Shown: one piece after another, positions 56,567 through 64,000 of the stretch | How positions within the stretch are numbered: position 1 is the first letter of the stretch | How the letters are laid out: each line of letters opens with the position of its first letter | Source: Cellvibrio sp. OA-2007 | GTDB taxonomy: Bacteria; Pseudomonadota; Gammaproteobacteria; Pseudomonadales; Cellvibrionaceae | Reading direction: 5' to 3' | DNA length: 64,000 nucleotides | NCBI RefSeq assembly: GCF_000953825.1 | Contig: NZ_BBUL01000083.1 | Coordinates: forward strand, 40,062-104,061 | Position numbers and translations under genes: made by a program | The notes under the pieces: generated by a model | Told to the model about the DNA's origin: nothing | What the model saw: the letters and a program-made list of their open reading frames with translations, nothing else | Database searches by the model: none

Positions 56567-59377
56567 ATGCGAATCCCCCAAATTGGGCGCCGTGTACTCG
56601 GGCGCCGCGTTGTTTGTGCATTGCTGACGCTGGTCAGTAGCGCTTTTTATGTTCACGCCGCTAATGCGCAAATTATCAATATCAATCCCGTCTCTGCCAC
56701 TGGCAGCACTAATCTACAACCGGCAAGTTTTGCTATAGATAACATTGGTAATACTCGCTGGGAATCCAATCACGGTGTTTCACCCAGTTCACTCACGCTC
56801 GATTTAGGGCAGCCTTACGCGCTCAATCAAGTGGTGATTTTGTGGGAGGCCGCCAATGCGGCGAGCTACGAAATTCTGGGCTCCAACAATAATTCCAGCT
56901 GGACGCAATTAAACCTGCGCACTGGCGGCACCTTTGGCAATCGCACCGACACCGTGCCTTTGGCTGGTACTTATCGCTATGTGCGCATGAATGCGTTAAC
57001 ACGCAGTGCAGGCAATAACTGGGGTTATTCGATTTTTGAAATGGATGTGTTCGGTGCAGTGCCTGCAGCGTCATCGGTTGCGGCATCGAGTGTGGCGGCG
57101 GGTAATTGTAATCTCGGCTGTGTGACCACGCTCAATAGCACTACCTTGCGCGCGACTGTTACGCAAGCCGATATCGTTGATATTCATTACCGCATCAATA
57201 ACGGCGCGCAACAAAATGTGCGCATGAATGTCGCCGGTGGCGTGTGGACCTATGACATTCCCAATTTAAATTCGAGCAGTGTGGTGAGTATCAACTTCAC
57301 CATTATTAAAAACGGTGCGGGGCAGGATACGCCTTGGCAGAATTATTCCGTTAACGCGCCTGTCTCCAGCGTTGCGCTGTCAAGTTCATCGCGCAGCTCG
57401 GTAGCGCCATCCAGTACACCGCTGTCCAGCTCATCGCGCAGCTCAACGCCTGCATCCGTTGCACCCTCGAGTTCATCCGCTGCAAGCCTCGGCAATATTG
57501 TGCCTTTATATAATTCATCGACCCCACTTGAAGGTGCGATTCAATTTGATCGCGGCGATGCATTAGTTACGCGCATTGCCGACCGTGGTCGCGACCGCCA
57601 TGCAAAAGAAGATCAGTTCCAAGCCTACGATCACTTCCTCAGTTTTTATTGGGAGCATCGCACTGCAACAATTGAAATTGTTGACTACGTCGCCAAGGGT
57701 GGTAACACCGTACGGATGAATGTGGTTTCACAGTTTAAGTTGAACGATACCGAAGCAGAAAATCGCTGGTTCTATCGCGGTGTAGGCACAGTGGCGGAAT
57801 ACCACGATAACGGCACCATGAACGTGATCGATGATTTGCACTACTACAAAGAGCGTAGCTACAACGCGCGCGAAGGTCGCAACATTCGAATTGGCGATAA
57901 ACTCGAATTTGAATTGAGTCAATTCCTCGATCACAGTGTCCCCCATGGCCGCTCGGCTTATTACGGCACAACATACTTGTACATCGTCGGCGAAGGTTTA
58001 GTACCGTGGGATATCACTGGTTCATTTGGCACCCTCGGTGGCAGAAAAGACTCGGTAAAAATTCCAGAGAAAGCCTGGCTCGGCGGAAAAACAACGCTGC
58101 CGTATAACCATTCAAATGAGCCGGATAATCATTTCATCCAAATGGCGACCAACTTGGCATCACAAAACGGTCAGCCATTTGTATTGGGTCGCCGCGTACA
58201 TCATGCGTCATTTATTGACGGCTCCCATGATGAACACGTAGCTGATAATGGCACCTTCGCCGATACGGTGGGCAAAGCAGGGCCACATTATGTAAATGAT
58301 CGCTGCGCCGGATGCCATGTGCGCAATGGTCGCGCGGCACCCGCACCTGTCGGTCAGCCACTCGAAAAATGGGTATTTAAAGTGGCGGACATTAACGGCA
58401 ATCCACACCCAAATCTTGGCCGTGCATTGCAACCAAAATCTACCGGCGGTGCAGCGAGTGAAGGGCAGGTGTCTATCGCTTTCTGGACTGAATCGAATGG
58501 CCTGCGTAAACCCAACTATCAATTCAGTGGCGTAACACCCGCGCGTTTTTCTGCGCGTGTTGCACCACAATTAGTTGGTATGGGCTTGCTGGAAGCGATT
58601 CCTGAAGCGACCATTTTGGCGAAAGAAGATATTAATGATTCGAATGGCGACGGCATTTCCGGCCGCGCTAACCGCATCACTGATCCTGCTACCGGTCAAA
58701 CCCGCTTGGGTCGTTTTGGTTACAAGGCCGGTACTACCAGCGTGAAGCATCAAGTCGCTGCGGCATTTAATTCCGACATGGGGGTGATGACCAGTTTGCT
58801 GCCTAATCCAGATTGCGGTTCCAGCCAAAACGATTGTGGCAACAGTGGTTCCGAGTTGTCGGATACACATCTGAATAATTTGGTGAAATATATTTCAACT
58901 CTCGGAGTGCGCCCACAACGCAATCTAAATGATGCAGCGGTACAGCGCGGCGAAACCCAATTTGCAGCGATTGGTTGTGTTGATTGTCATACCCCGAGTC
59001 ATGTGACAAGCCAATTCCATCCGCTCGGTGAATTGCGTAGCCAAACCATCAAACCCTATACCGATTTGTTGTTACACGATATGGGTCCTGACATGGCGGA
59101 CAATTTAGGTGAAGGCCAAGCCAGTGGTGCTGAATGGCGCACTGCACCTTTGTGGGGGCTTGGTCTGTCAGCTTGCGTAACCGGTGGTGTGACTAATGCT
59201 GGCCAAGGTGCACAAGTGTGTACTCCTGTGCACAGCTATTTGCACGATGGCCGCGCGCGTTCAATTGAAGAAGCAATCCTGTGGCACGGCGGTGAAGGTC
59301 AAGCGTCTAAAAATGCTTATCAAGCATTGCCTGCATCATCCAAACAAGATGTGTTGCGCTTCCTCGAATCGCTTTAA
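56567..59377 (+). CDS. Secreted di-heme DUF1111 (DHOR) protein with F5/8-type C and CBM-like modules
   Basis: A 936-residue protein from ATG 56567 (AGAGG upstream). Layout: signal peptide (cleavage after A-N-A, residue 34); an F5/8-type C/CBM32-like beta-sandwich (36-163); a second beta-sandwich (about 179-265) resembling 1,3-glucan-binding CBMs (CBM56-like, uncertain); a polyserine linker (265-308); and a DUF1111 di-heme domain with C-A-G-C-H (580-584) and C-V-D-C-H (804-808). Late family motifs L-L-L-H-D-M-G, E-W-R-T-A-P-L-W-G-L and H-D-G-R-A-R-S are intact. The 310-560 region is extra. It is likely exported by Sec and loaded with heme by a Ccm system. It may deliver electrons or handle peroxide near polysaccharide, for example with LPMOs; that link is inference. 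Confidence 0.85.
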   Translation: MRIPQIGRRVLGRRVVCALLTLVSSAFYVHAANAQIININPVSATGSTNLQPASFAIDNIGNTRWESNHGVSPSSLTLDLGQPYALNQVVILWEAANAASYEILGSNNNSSWTQLNLRTGGTFGNRTDTVPLAGTYRYVRMNALTRSAGNNWGYSIFEMDVFGAVPAASSVAASSVAAGNCNLGCVTTLNSTTLRATVTQADIVDIHYRINNGAQQNVRMNVAGGVWTYDIPNLNSSSVVSINFTIIKNGAGQDTPWQNYSVNAPVSSVALSSSSRSSVAPSSTPLSSSSRSSTPASVAPSSSSAASLGNIVPLYNSSTPLEGAIQFDRGDALVTRIADRGRDRHAKEDQFQAYDHFLSFYWEHRTATIEIVDYVAKGGNTVRMNVVSQFKLNDTEAENRWFYRGVGTVAEYHDNGTMNVIDDLHYYKERSYNAREGRNIRIGDKLEFELSQFLDHSVPHGRSAYYGTTYLYIVGEGLVPWDITGSFGTLGGRKDSVKIPEKAWLGGKTTLPYNHSNEPDNHFIQMATNLASQNGQPFVLGRRVHHASFIDGSHDEHVADNGTFADTVGKAGPHYVNDRCAGCHVRNGRAAPAPVGQPLEKWVFKVADINGNPHPNLGRALQPKSTGGAASEGQVSIAFWTESNGLRKPNYQFSGVTPARFSARVAPQLVGMGLLEAIPEATILAKEDINDSNGDGISGRANRITDPATGQTRLGRFGYKAGTTSVKHQVAAAFNSDMGVMTSLLPNPDCGSSQNDCGNSGSELSDTHLNNLVKYISTLGVRPQRNLNDAAVQRGETQFAAIGCVDCHTPSHVTSQFHPLGELRSQTIKPYTDLLLHDMGPDMADNLGEGQASGAEWRTAPLWGLGLSACVTGGVTNAGQGAQVCTPVHSYLHDGRARSIEEAILWHGGEGQASKNAYQALPASSKQDVLRFLESL

Positions 59378-59406
59378 TTTCCCCTCGGTAATAAGTAGTA
59401 GTCTTT

Positions 59407-59431
59407 GCCCCGGCTTTTGCCGGGGCTTTTT
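59407..59431 (+). terminator. Terminator after the di-heme protein gene
   Basis: GCCCCGGC, TTTT loop, GCCGGGGC: an 8-base perfect GC stem followed by TTTT. It is a strong rho-independent terminator. Confidence 0.92.
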
Positions 59432-59530
59432 ATTGTATTTTTTTTGTGCAAATTTCTCCTGACAGCATTTGGTCAGCAATCAGACTAGGCTAATAGAACT
59501 GTATTTTTCATCAACCAAAAGGAGATGTTT

Positions 59531-59950
59531 ATGAGCACCCAAAACCCCAGCATTATTTCGCACGTATCGATTGGTACAAATGATTTTGAAAGAGCGCGTG
59601 TTTTTTATCAGCAAGTACTCGCCGCACTTGATATTCAAATTCTAATGGATTTCCCCGGCGCGACTGCCTTTGGTCGCATGTATCCTGAATTTTGGGTGCA
59701 AACGCCAATTGATGGAAAACCTGCAGCCCAAGGTAATGGTACTCACTTTGCGTTTATCGCCAACAACAAAGAACAAGTACATGCGTTTTACGATGCCGCC
59801 ATCGCTGCTGGTGCAACTTGCGACGGCCCACCCGGCCCGCGCCCGGAATACAGCGATGCCTATTACGGATGTTTCGTTCGCGATTTGGATGGTCACAAAA
59901 TTGAAGCGGCGTTTTGGGATGAGTCCTTAGCACCTGCGGCAGGGCATTAA
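59531..59950 (+). CDS. VOC-superfamily protein (glyoxalase/dioxygenase-like)
   Basis: A 139-residue single-domain protein. ATG 59531 lies six bases after AAGGAG; an ATG six bases upstream is too close to it. Metal ligands can be placed as His in S-H-V-S-I-G (first strand), His in G-T-H-F-A-F and Glu in K-I-E-A-A-F, the usual VOC pattern of paired beta-alpha-beta-beta-beta units. The family covers glyoxalase I, fosfomycin resistance and catechol dioxygenases; the substrate here cannot be read. It stands alone and its stop lies 10 bases from the convergent sigma-factor gene. Confidence 0.85.
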   Translation: MSTQNPSIISHVSIGTNDFERARVFYQQVLAALDIQILMDFPGATAFGRMYPEFWVQTPIDGKPAAQGNGTHFAFIANNKEQVHAFYDAAIAAGATCDGPPGPRPEYSDAYYGCFVRDLDGHKIEAAFWDESLAPAAGH

Positions 59951-59960
59951 TCGATTTAAT

Positions 59961-60482
59961 TTATTTTTCGAGTAAATATTCCCGCACCAAAGTTCTTGCG
60001 CGATGCAAGCGGCTTTTTACGGCGGGAATATTTTCATTTAAACGTTGCGCAATTTCAGCGATGGTTAATTCCTCAAAATCGCGCAGTAAAATAATGTGTA
60101 AATAGTGTTCTGGCAGTGATTCCAATGCAGCGACCAAATCCAGCCGCAACTCGGCAGGCGGTTTAGTATCAATAAATGCCGCCCATTGTTCATCATCGAC
60201 ATGCACAGGAATATTGATGGTGCGAAACAGGGAATAGCAATAACGTTTTAAAATGGTAATCAACCAGGCCGATAGCGAGGTTAGTTGGCGCAGGCTGTGC
60301 AAATTACGTGTCATGACCAACAGGGTTTCCTGCACTGCATCCTCGGCGTAATCGGCGTGGCAGTGCCGCTGCGCATAGCGACGTAAATCCGGATACCAAA
60401 AGTTCAATAAACTTTCGAGTGCAATAGGGTCACCCAATTGTGCCGCTTGTGTCAGTTGGTGCAATTGTTGTCGATGAGTCAT
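59961..60482 (-). CDS. ECF-like RNA polymerase sigma factor
   Basis: A 173-residue sigma factor with region 2 (Y-A-E-D-A-V-Q-E-T-L-L-V-M, about 45-57) and region 4 (L-P-E-H-Y-L-H-I-I-L-L-R-D-F-E-E-L-T-I-A-E-I-A near 120-145, then an HTH ending K-S-R-L-H-R-A-R). Region 3 is missing, as in extracytoplasmic-function sigma factors. No anti-sigma gene is found beside it. The upstream gene, a peroxiredoxin-like protein, overlaps it by four bases (ATGA), so the two proteins are made together and the peroxiredoxin-like partner may be a regulator. Promoters it uses are not identifiable here. Confidence 0.9.
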   Translation of the reverse strand: MTHRQQLHQLTQAAQLGDPIALESLLNFWYPDLRRYAQRHCHADYAEDAVQETLLVMTRNLHSLRQLTSLSAWLITILKRYCYSLFRTINIPVHVDDEQWAAFIDTKPPAELRLDLVAALESLPEHYLHIILLRDFEELTIAEIAQRLNENIPAVKSRLHRARTLVREYLLEK

Positions 60483-61015
60483 CTGTTCAATTCCCTAACC
60501 CTAAATAAAACATCATCAAGGCTCCATTGATCATTGGCATGGGTGCCGTAATGCACAGCGGCCAGTTTACCCTGAGCGTCCACGAGAAAATCGGCGGGCA
60601 ACCCGAACGATGTTTCGTTATCGCGTGGTAATTGCACGCCAAATTGTAATGCCCCGCGCAGAGCGAAAAGCCAGACAGCAGGATTAAACACCGCCAGTAG
60701 CGACTTAGCTACTCCGAACTGTTGATATAAGTCGTTGTGCGGATCGGCAATTAAATAAAAGGGGCTGGTCGGTAGGTCAGCCAGGATTCGCTCCCGCGTA
60801 GAGTTAAATACTACTATTTCCTGAATGCCTGCAGACTCCAGTTCTTGCTGCCGTGTAATAAAACTGTGCAGGTGCAAATTACACACCGCACAGCCAGAAT
60901 AGCGGCGGAACTGAATATGAGTCCAACGGTTTGCGTGGGGGACATTCACCGGCTTGCGGTGTGCGTCGCGCCATTGTTGGGGTTGAAGTTGGTCGCCAGT
61001 CTGCAATTTGCTCAT
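60479..61015 (-). CDS. Peroxiredoxin-like protein (AhpC/TSA-2, PRXL2-like)
   Basis: A 178-residue thioredoxin-fold protein from ATG 61015. It has a CxxC pair (G-C-A-V-C, Cys 42 and Cys 45) at the spot where peroxiredoxins carry the peroxidatic Cys, a conserved A-F/Y-L-I-A-D-P strand-loop, and a P-A-D-F-L-V-D-A-Q-G-K-L segment. It groups with the small PRXL2/AhpC-TSA-2 branch whose chemistry is poorly known. Its stop overlaps the sigma factor start, which suggests that it senses thiol stress and informs that factor; this is inference. It is divergent from the DUF1801 gene over 181 bases. Confidence 0.85.
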   Translation of the reverse strand: MSKLQTGDQLQPQQWRDAHRKPVNVPHANRWTHIQFRRYSGCAVCNLHLHSFITRQQELESAGIQEIVVFNSTRERILADLPTSPFYLIADPHNDLYQQFGVAKSLLAVFNPAVWLFALRGALQFGVQLPRDNETSFGLPADFLVDAQGKLAAVHYGTHANDQWSLDDVLFRVRELNR

Positions 61016-61196
61016 CTCTAATGTTCTCAATCGATAGTGGATAAGTGCGGTTGTCGCATTGACTAGTGCTGGCAAATAGCAAAAAGGATTCGCGGGATAA
61101 AAAAAATAGTGTTAGTGCTGTAATCAGCATCCTGACTAATTTTGGCGTCCAACAGGGGTAGGCTAAATTGGTCAAGTTAAATTGGGGAGTTAAGCG

Positions 61197-61622
61197 ATGC
61201 AAGCGATCCACAGTCCCGCCGTTGCCGACGTCTTTAACAATTACCCGTCTGAGATGCGCAAAAAGTTATTATTCTTGCGCGCATTAATTTTTGAAGCTGC
61301 TGCTGATTTGGATGTTGGCGAAGTAGAGGAAACGCTGAAGTGGGGCGAGCCCAGTTATATTGTCAAACAGGGCAGTACCATTCGTATGGATTGGAAACCG
61401 CGCGATCCTGAGCACTATGCGCTTTATTTCAATTGCAAAACCACACTGGTCGAAACCTTTGAGGCGCTTTACGGCAATCTGTTTTGTTATGAAGGGAATA
61501 GGGCGATCATTTTTGCACGCCTTGAACTAGTTCCTGTTAAACAACTAAAACACTGTATCGCCTTATCCTTGCAGTATCACCGCCTCAAGCATTTGCCCTT
61601 GCTGGGTGCGCAAGCGAGCTAA
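61197..61622 (+). CDS. DUF1801 (YdhG/YjbR-like) protein
   Basis: A 141-residue cytoplasmic protein with the DUF1801 pattern: F-N-N-Y-P-S-E-M-R near 13-21, L-R-A-L-I-F-E-A-A near 28-36, T-L-K-W-G-E-P-S-Y (about 48-56) and R-M-D-W-K near 65. Members are small, widespread and of unknown function; some bind ligands in iron or stress responses. A strong GGGGAG sits before the ATG. It lies upstream of the gltX promoter. Confidence 0.85.
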   Translation: MQAIHSPAVADVFNNYPSEMRKKLLFLRALIFEAAADLDVGEVEETLKWGEPSYIVKQGSTIRMDWKPRDPEHYALYFNCKTTLVETFEALYGNLFCYEGNRAIIFARLELVPVKQLKHCIALSLQYHRLKHLPLLGAQAS

Positions 61623-61637
61623 TCGCTAAATCCCCGT

Positions 61638-61667
61638 TTCTCCCACTGGCTGTTTCAAGCGTATAAT
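61638..61667 (+). promoter_or_regulatory. Promoter of gltX
   Basis: A perfect TATAAT (61662-61667) 51 bases before the gltX start, with a weak TTCTCC (61638-61643) at an 18-base spacing. The ten bases AATGCGCGCC are identical to those at the -10 of the tRNA-Ala promoter 1.6 kb downstream, a GC-rich discriminator typical of stringently controlled promoters. Confidence 0.6.
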
Positions 61668-61717
61668 GCGCGCCTTTTCCTATCTTCAATTTATCGATTC
61701 GCACAAAAGGCCGTTTC

Positions 61718-63232
61718 ATGTCTGAAGTTCGCACCCGTATTGCCCCATCGCCCACTGGCGACCCCCACGTAGGTACCGCTTACATCGCCCTGTTCAATAT
61801 GTGTTTTGCCCGTCAGCACGGCGGCAAATTCCTGTTGCGCATTGAAGATACGGACCAAACCCGCAGTACCCCCGAATCTGAACAGGCGATTCTGGACAGC
61901 CTGCGCTGGTTGGGCTTGGATTGGGACGAAGGCCCGGACGTAGGCGGCCCCCACGGCCCTTATCGCCAAAGCGAGCGGATGGATATCTATGGCAAGTACG
62001 CCATGGAGCTGGTTGAAAAAGGCCATGCGTTCTATTGTTTTGCCACCGCAGAAGAGTTGGATGAAATGCGCCGCGAACAGCAAGCGCGCGGTGAAACACC
62101 CAAGTACGACGGTCGCGGTTTATTGCTGTCGCAAGAAGAAGTGCAAGCGAAATTAAATGCGGGCGAGCCCTACGTAATCCGCATGAAAATCCCGGAAACG
62201 GGTGTGTGTGAAATCGACGATATGCTGCGCGGCAAGATCGAAATCGAGTGGTCGCAGGTGGATATGCAAGTGCTGCTCAAAGGCGACGGCATGCCCACCT
62301 ATCACCTCGCTAACGTGGTGGACGATCACCTGATGCAAATCACCCACGTGATTCGCGGTGAAGAGTGGATCAACTCTGCGCCCAAGCATTTGAAACTTTA
62401 CGAATACTTCGGCTGGCAAGCGCCCGTACTCTGCCACTTGCCGCTGCTGCGTAACCCGGATAAATCCAAACTCAGCAAACGCAAAAACCCCACCAGTATT
62501 CTGTATTACAAGCGTATGGGTTACTTGCCCGAGGCTATGCTCAACTATCTTGGCCGCATGGGCTGGTCTATGCCGGATGAGCGCGAGAAATTCACTCTCG
62601 CCGAAATGCAGGAACACTTTGATCTGCTGCGCGTGTCGTTGGGCGGTCCGATTTTCGATGTAGAAAAACTCAACTGGCTCAGCAGCCTGTGGATTCGCGA
62701 AAACTTCAGCATCGAACAGCTAGCCGATCGCCTGTACGGTTGGGCGCTCAATAAAGACACGCTGCTGCAAGCGCTGCCACACGCCCAATCGCGCATGACC
62801 ACCCTGAGCGATTTCGCACCGCTAGCAGGCTTCCTCGTCAGCGGCATGATGCCGGTGACCGAAGCGAGTTTTGCCGGTAATAAACTGGATGTGGAGAAGC
62901 AAAAAGAATATCTGCAGTTCGCCCTCTGGCGCTTGGAAGCCCTGCGCACCTGGGAGCGCGACAATCTGTTTGCGGAACTCAAACTGCTCGCCGACCAAAT
63001 GGGCTTGAAGATTAAAGACGCCATAGCGCCCGTGTTTGTTGCCATCGCCGGTTCCACCGCATCCTTCCCGGTAGTGGACTCCATGCAAATCATCGGCCCC
63101 GACATGAGCCGCGCCCGCATCCGCCACGCCATCAATGCCTTGGGCGGCTTTGGTAAAAACAAACAAAAGGATCTGGAAAAGGTGTTTGATAAGTTGGGCG
63201 TAGTGGCCGAAGAGCCAGCGGCCAATAGTTAA
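61718..63232 (+). CDS. gltX: Glutamate-tRNA ligase
   Basis: A 504-residue class I synthetase. The HIGH-type motif reads [11 protein letters not shown] (about 10-20), and the KMSKS-type motif reads K-L-S-K-R-K (about 252-257). The N-terminal [11 protein letters not shown] and the middle [10 protein letters not shown] segment are the glutamate/ATP-binding regions, and the C-terminal anticodon domain is intact. No cysteine zinc knuckle is visible. Enzymes without it exist. gltX is followed by tRNA-Ala, a frequent neighbour in gammaproteobacteria. Confidence 0.96.
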   Translation: MSEVRTRIAPSPTGDPHVGTAYIALFNMCFARQHGGKFLLRIEDTDQTRSTPESEQAILDSLRWLGLDWDEGPDVGGPHGPYRQSERMDIYGKYAMELVEKGHAFYCFATAEELDEMRREQQARGETPKYDGRGLLLSQEEVQAKLNAGEPYVIRMKIPETGVCEIDDMLRGKIEIEWSQVDMQVLLKGDGMPTYHLANVVDDHLMQITHVIRGEEWINSAPKHLKLYEYFGWQAPVLCHLPLLRNPDKSKLSKRKNPTSILYYKRMGYLPEAMLNYLGRMGWSMPDEREKFTLAEMQEHFDLLRVSLGGPIFDVEKLNWLSSLWIRENFSIEQLADRLYGWALNKDTLLQALPHAQSRMTTLSDFAPLAGFLVSGMMPVTEASFAGNKLDVEKQKEYLQFALWRLEALRTWERDNLFAELKLLADQMGLKIKDAIAPVFVAIAGSTASFPVVDSMQIIGPDMSRARIRHAINALGGFGKNKQKDLEKVFDKLGVVAEEPAANS

Positions 63233-63281
63233 CCACTTGATTTATCGATAAAAACCCGGAGTACAAGCGGGAAACTTTTGC

Positions 63282-63310
63282 TTGACACTCCGGAGTCAGC
63301 TGCATAAAAT
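63282..63310 (+). promoter_or_regulatory. Sigma-70 promoter of tRNA-Ala
   Basis: A perfect TTGACA (63282-63287), a 17-base spacer and TAAAAT (63305-63310), followed by the GC-rich GCGCGCC discriminator. The tRNA begins 35 bases later. Confidence 0.9.
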
Positions 63311-63344
63311 GCGCGCCACTCAGAGACAGGATGTCAATGAATCT

Positions 63345-63420
63345 GGGGCTTTAGCTCAGCTGGGAGAGCGCAACACTGGCAGTGTTGAGGTCAGCGGTTC
63401 GATCCCGCTAAGCTCCACCA
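63345..63420 (+). tRNA. tRNA-Ala (GGC anticodon)
   Basis: 76 bases with encoded CCA. The acceptor stem GGGGCTT pairs with AAGCTCC (one G-T), with discriminator A. The anticodon stem CAACA/TGTTG encloses loop CTGGCAG (anticodon GGC, reads GCC/GCU). The D-loop (AGCTCAGCTGGGAGAGC) and T-loop (GGTTCGATCCC) are canonical. Confidence 0.97.
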
Positions 63421-63712
63421 AAAATACGTTGTAAATCAACGACTTAAAAGGCCTGCTTTCGAGCGGGCTTTTTTGTATCTGTGATTTAAGTCCATATTAA
63501 GTCCAGATTTGTATTTCGATATTGTATTGGTTTCTTTTTCCTCAATAGTTCTAGATGTCCAGCCAGCTTGGTTCTAGTCAATCCCTCAAGCTACAATCAC
63601 TGTAAGAATCTATCTTGTTAATTTTTACAGTCAATATGGCTTTGATTTACCCGCTCCAAGTATGTTTTGGAGGGTTTTCGAGATCTATATTAATTCAATT
63701 CAAGGAGTTTTT
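63421..63712. other. 292-base gap after tRNA-Ala
   Basis: After the tRNA terminator this stretch is AT-rich, with no gene that I can support. I looked for a direct repeat of the tRNA 3' end that would mark an integration site and did not find one inside the window. Confidence 0.4.
63447..63475 (+). terminator. Terminator after tRNA-Ala
   Basis: GCCTGCT (63451-63457), TTCG tetraloop, AGCGGGC (63462-63468) and six T residues. A textbook terminator with one G-T pair. Confidence 0.9.
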
Positions 63713-63943
63713 TTGGAAGCAAAAAGCATCGTATTGCCCGCTATTCGTGATGATCTTGCCGGTGACCGCTTCTTAATTAGAATAGCTGCCGATTTCGTGA
63801 GTGCTCCGCATGATCTTTATTACCTTGATTTTCAAAAATGTTCAGTATTGAGTCAAAATGCGCTTGCTGTACTTGGAGGGATTTGTAATTACAGTCAATG
63901 TAGAATGATCCCTACCGCGAATATCGGACACCTTAGAAACTGA
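63713..63943 (+). CDS. Short STAS-like ORF, possibly truncated
   Basis: A 76-residue frame. I chose TTG 63713 because AAGGAG lies five bases upstream; a longer frame from ATG 63662 lacks a ribosome binding site. The central segment D-L-Y-Y-L-D-F-Q-K-C-S-V-L-S-Q-N-A-L-A-V-L-G-G-I resembles a STAS/anti-sigma-antagonist strand-helix unit (compare LDFS-V-x-x-I-S-x-x-A-L-A), but the match is weak. The last residues (G-H-L-R-N) appear to be encoded by the sequence taken here as an insertion-sequence end, so the original C-terminus may be lost. The base composition is more AT-rich than upstream, which suggests accessory DNA. Confidence 0.4.
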   Translation: MEAKSIVLPAIRDDLAGDRFLIRIAADFVSAPHDLYYLDFQKCSVLSQNALAVLGGICNYSQCRMIPTANIGHLRN

Positions 63944-64000
63944 GTAAACTTACTCCAGAGGTGATCCATGAGCAAGAAACAATCCACGCAAACGAACAAA
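63920..64000 (+). mobile_element. Possible left end of an IS3-type insertion sequence (runs out of the window)
   Basis: The segment TCGGACACC (63924-63932), followed by an AAAC...GAG stretch, a GAGGTGATCC ribosome-binding region and a short ORF starting M-S-K-K-Q, is laid out like the left end and orfA start of IS3-family elements. No inverted-repeat partner or transposase motif can be checked because the element would continue past the edge. Confidence is low. Confidence 0.25.
63968..64000 (+). CDS. Start of an ORF cut by the window edge
   Basis: ATG at 63968 behind AGAGGTG opens a frame with eleven visible codons (M-S-K-K-Q-S-T-Q-T-N-K). The start is consistent with an insertion-sequence orfA, but eleven residues prove nothing about function. 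Confidence 0.4.
   Translation, partial: MSKKQSTQTNK

Noticed and set aside
57361..57490. Low-complexity repeat in the di-heme protein gene
   Set aside because: It is an in-frame polyserine linker encoding SS-rich repeats, not a mobile or CRISPR repeat.
63345..63420. Prophage or island attachment site at tRNA-Ala
   Set aside because: No direct repeat of the tRNA 3' end and no integrase lies inside the window; only a possible IS end is seen, so the claim cannot be supported.

Overview
The window looks like a chromosomal segment of a Cellvibrio-type gammaproteobacterium. The evidence is the set of housekeeping proteins (SlyX, BepA, AceEF, PdxH, TadA, PpnN, CsrA, AlaS, ValS, GltX), a complete Entner-Doudoroff block, and a secreted protein with polyserine linkers between carbohydrate-binding and catalytic modules, a style typical of Cellvibrio and relatives. 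The genus is an inference; no rRNA is present. I see no CRISPR array and no complete mobile element. Only the last few hundred bases look like accessory DNA.

Layout. 1-5.8 kb: end of a beta-lactamase-fold hydrolase, slyX, a PAS-GGDEF-EAL c-di-GMP protein, bepA and a TusA-like gene. 5.9-13.6 kb: a periplasmic M16 protease and the pyruvate dehydrogenase genes aceE and aceF. 13.8-20.2 kb: a lipoprotein esterase, a DUF1287 protein, a VanZ-like protein, mobA and a very large, internally duplicated CPBP-family membrane protein. 20.3-27.9 kb: pdxH, a quinone oxidoreductase, a CaiB-type CoA transferase, a DUF1653 protein, tadA, ppnN, a carboxylesterase and a cytoplasmic GH84 enzyme. 28.3-37.5 kb: pgi-edd-zwf-pgl-eda-gap-pyk, a full route from glucose 6-phosphate to pyruvate, punctuated by intercistronic hairpins. 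37.6-46.6 kb: an M23 peptidase, a Trm112-like protein, alaS, lysC, csrA, tRNA-Ser and valS. 46.9-52.2 kb: a surface-glycan locus (glycosyltransferases, a Stealth phosphotransferase, heptosyltransferase WaaC, DUF6165). 52.3-54.7 kb: a persulfide-detoxification operon (BigR-type repressor, rhodanese, TauE-type exporter, persulfide dioxygenase) with a symmetric operator. 54.8-59.4 kb: an MHYT protein with a degenerate GGDEF domain and a secreted di-heme DUF1111 protein carrying carbohydrate-binding-like modules. 59.5-63.4 kb: a VOC protein, a peroxiredoxin-like/sigma-factor pair, a DUF1801 protein, gltX and tRNA-Ala. 63.4-64 kb: a short STAS-like ORF that may be cut by the left end of an insertion sequence running out of the window.

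How it fits together. The Entner-Doudoroff block feeds pyruvate to the pyruvate dehydrogenase encoded 15 kb upstream; no E3 (lpd) gene lies beside aceEF. CsrA, the two GGDEF-type proteins and the glycan locus point to regulated surface behaviour. The best candidates for undescribed biology are (1) the secreted di-heme protein fused to sugar-binding-like modules, (2) the internally duplicated CPBP/PepSY-like membrane protein whose second half has lost the protease motif, (3) the four-half-site operator of the persulfide operon, and (4) the peroxiredoxin-like protein translationally coupled to a sigma factor with no visible anti-sigma factor.
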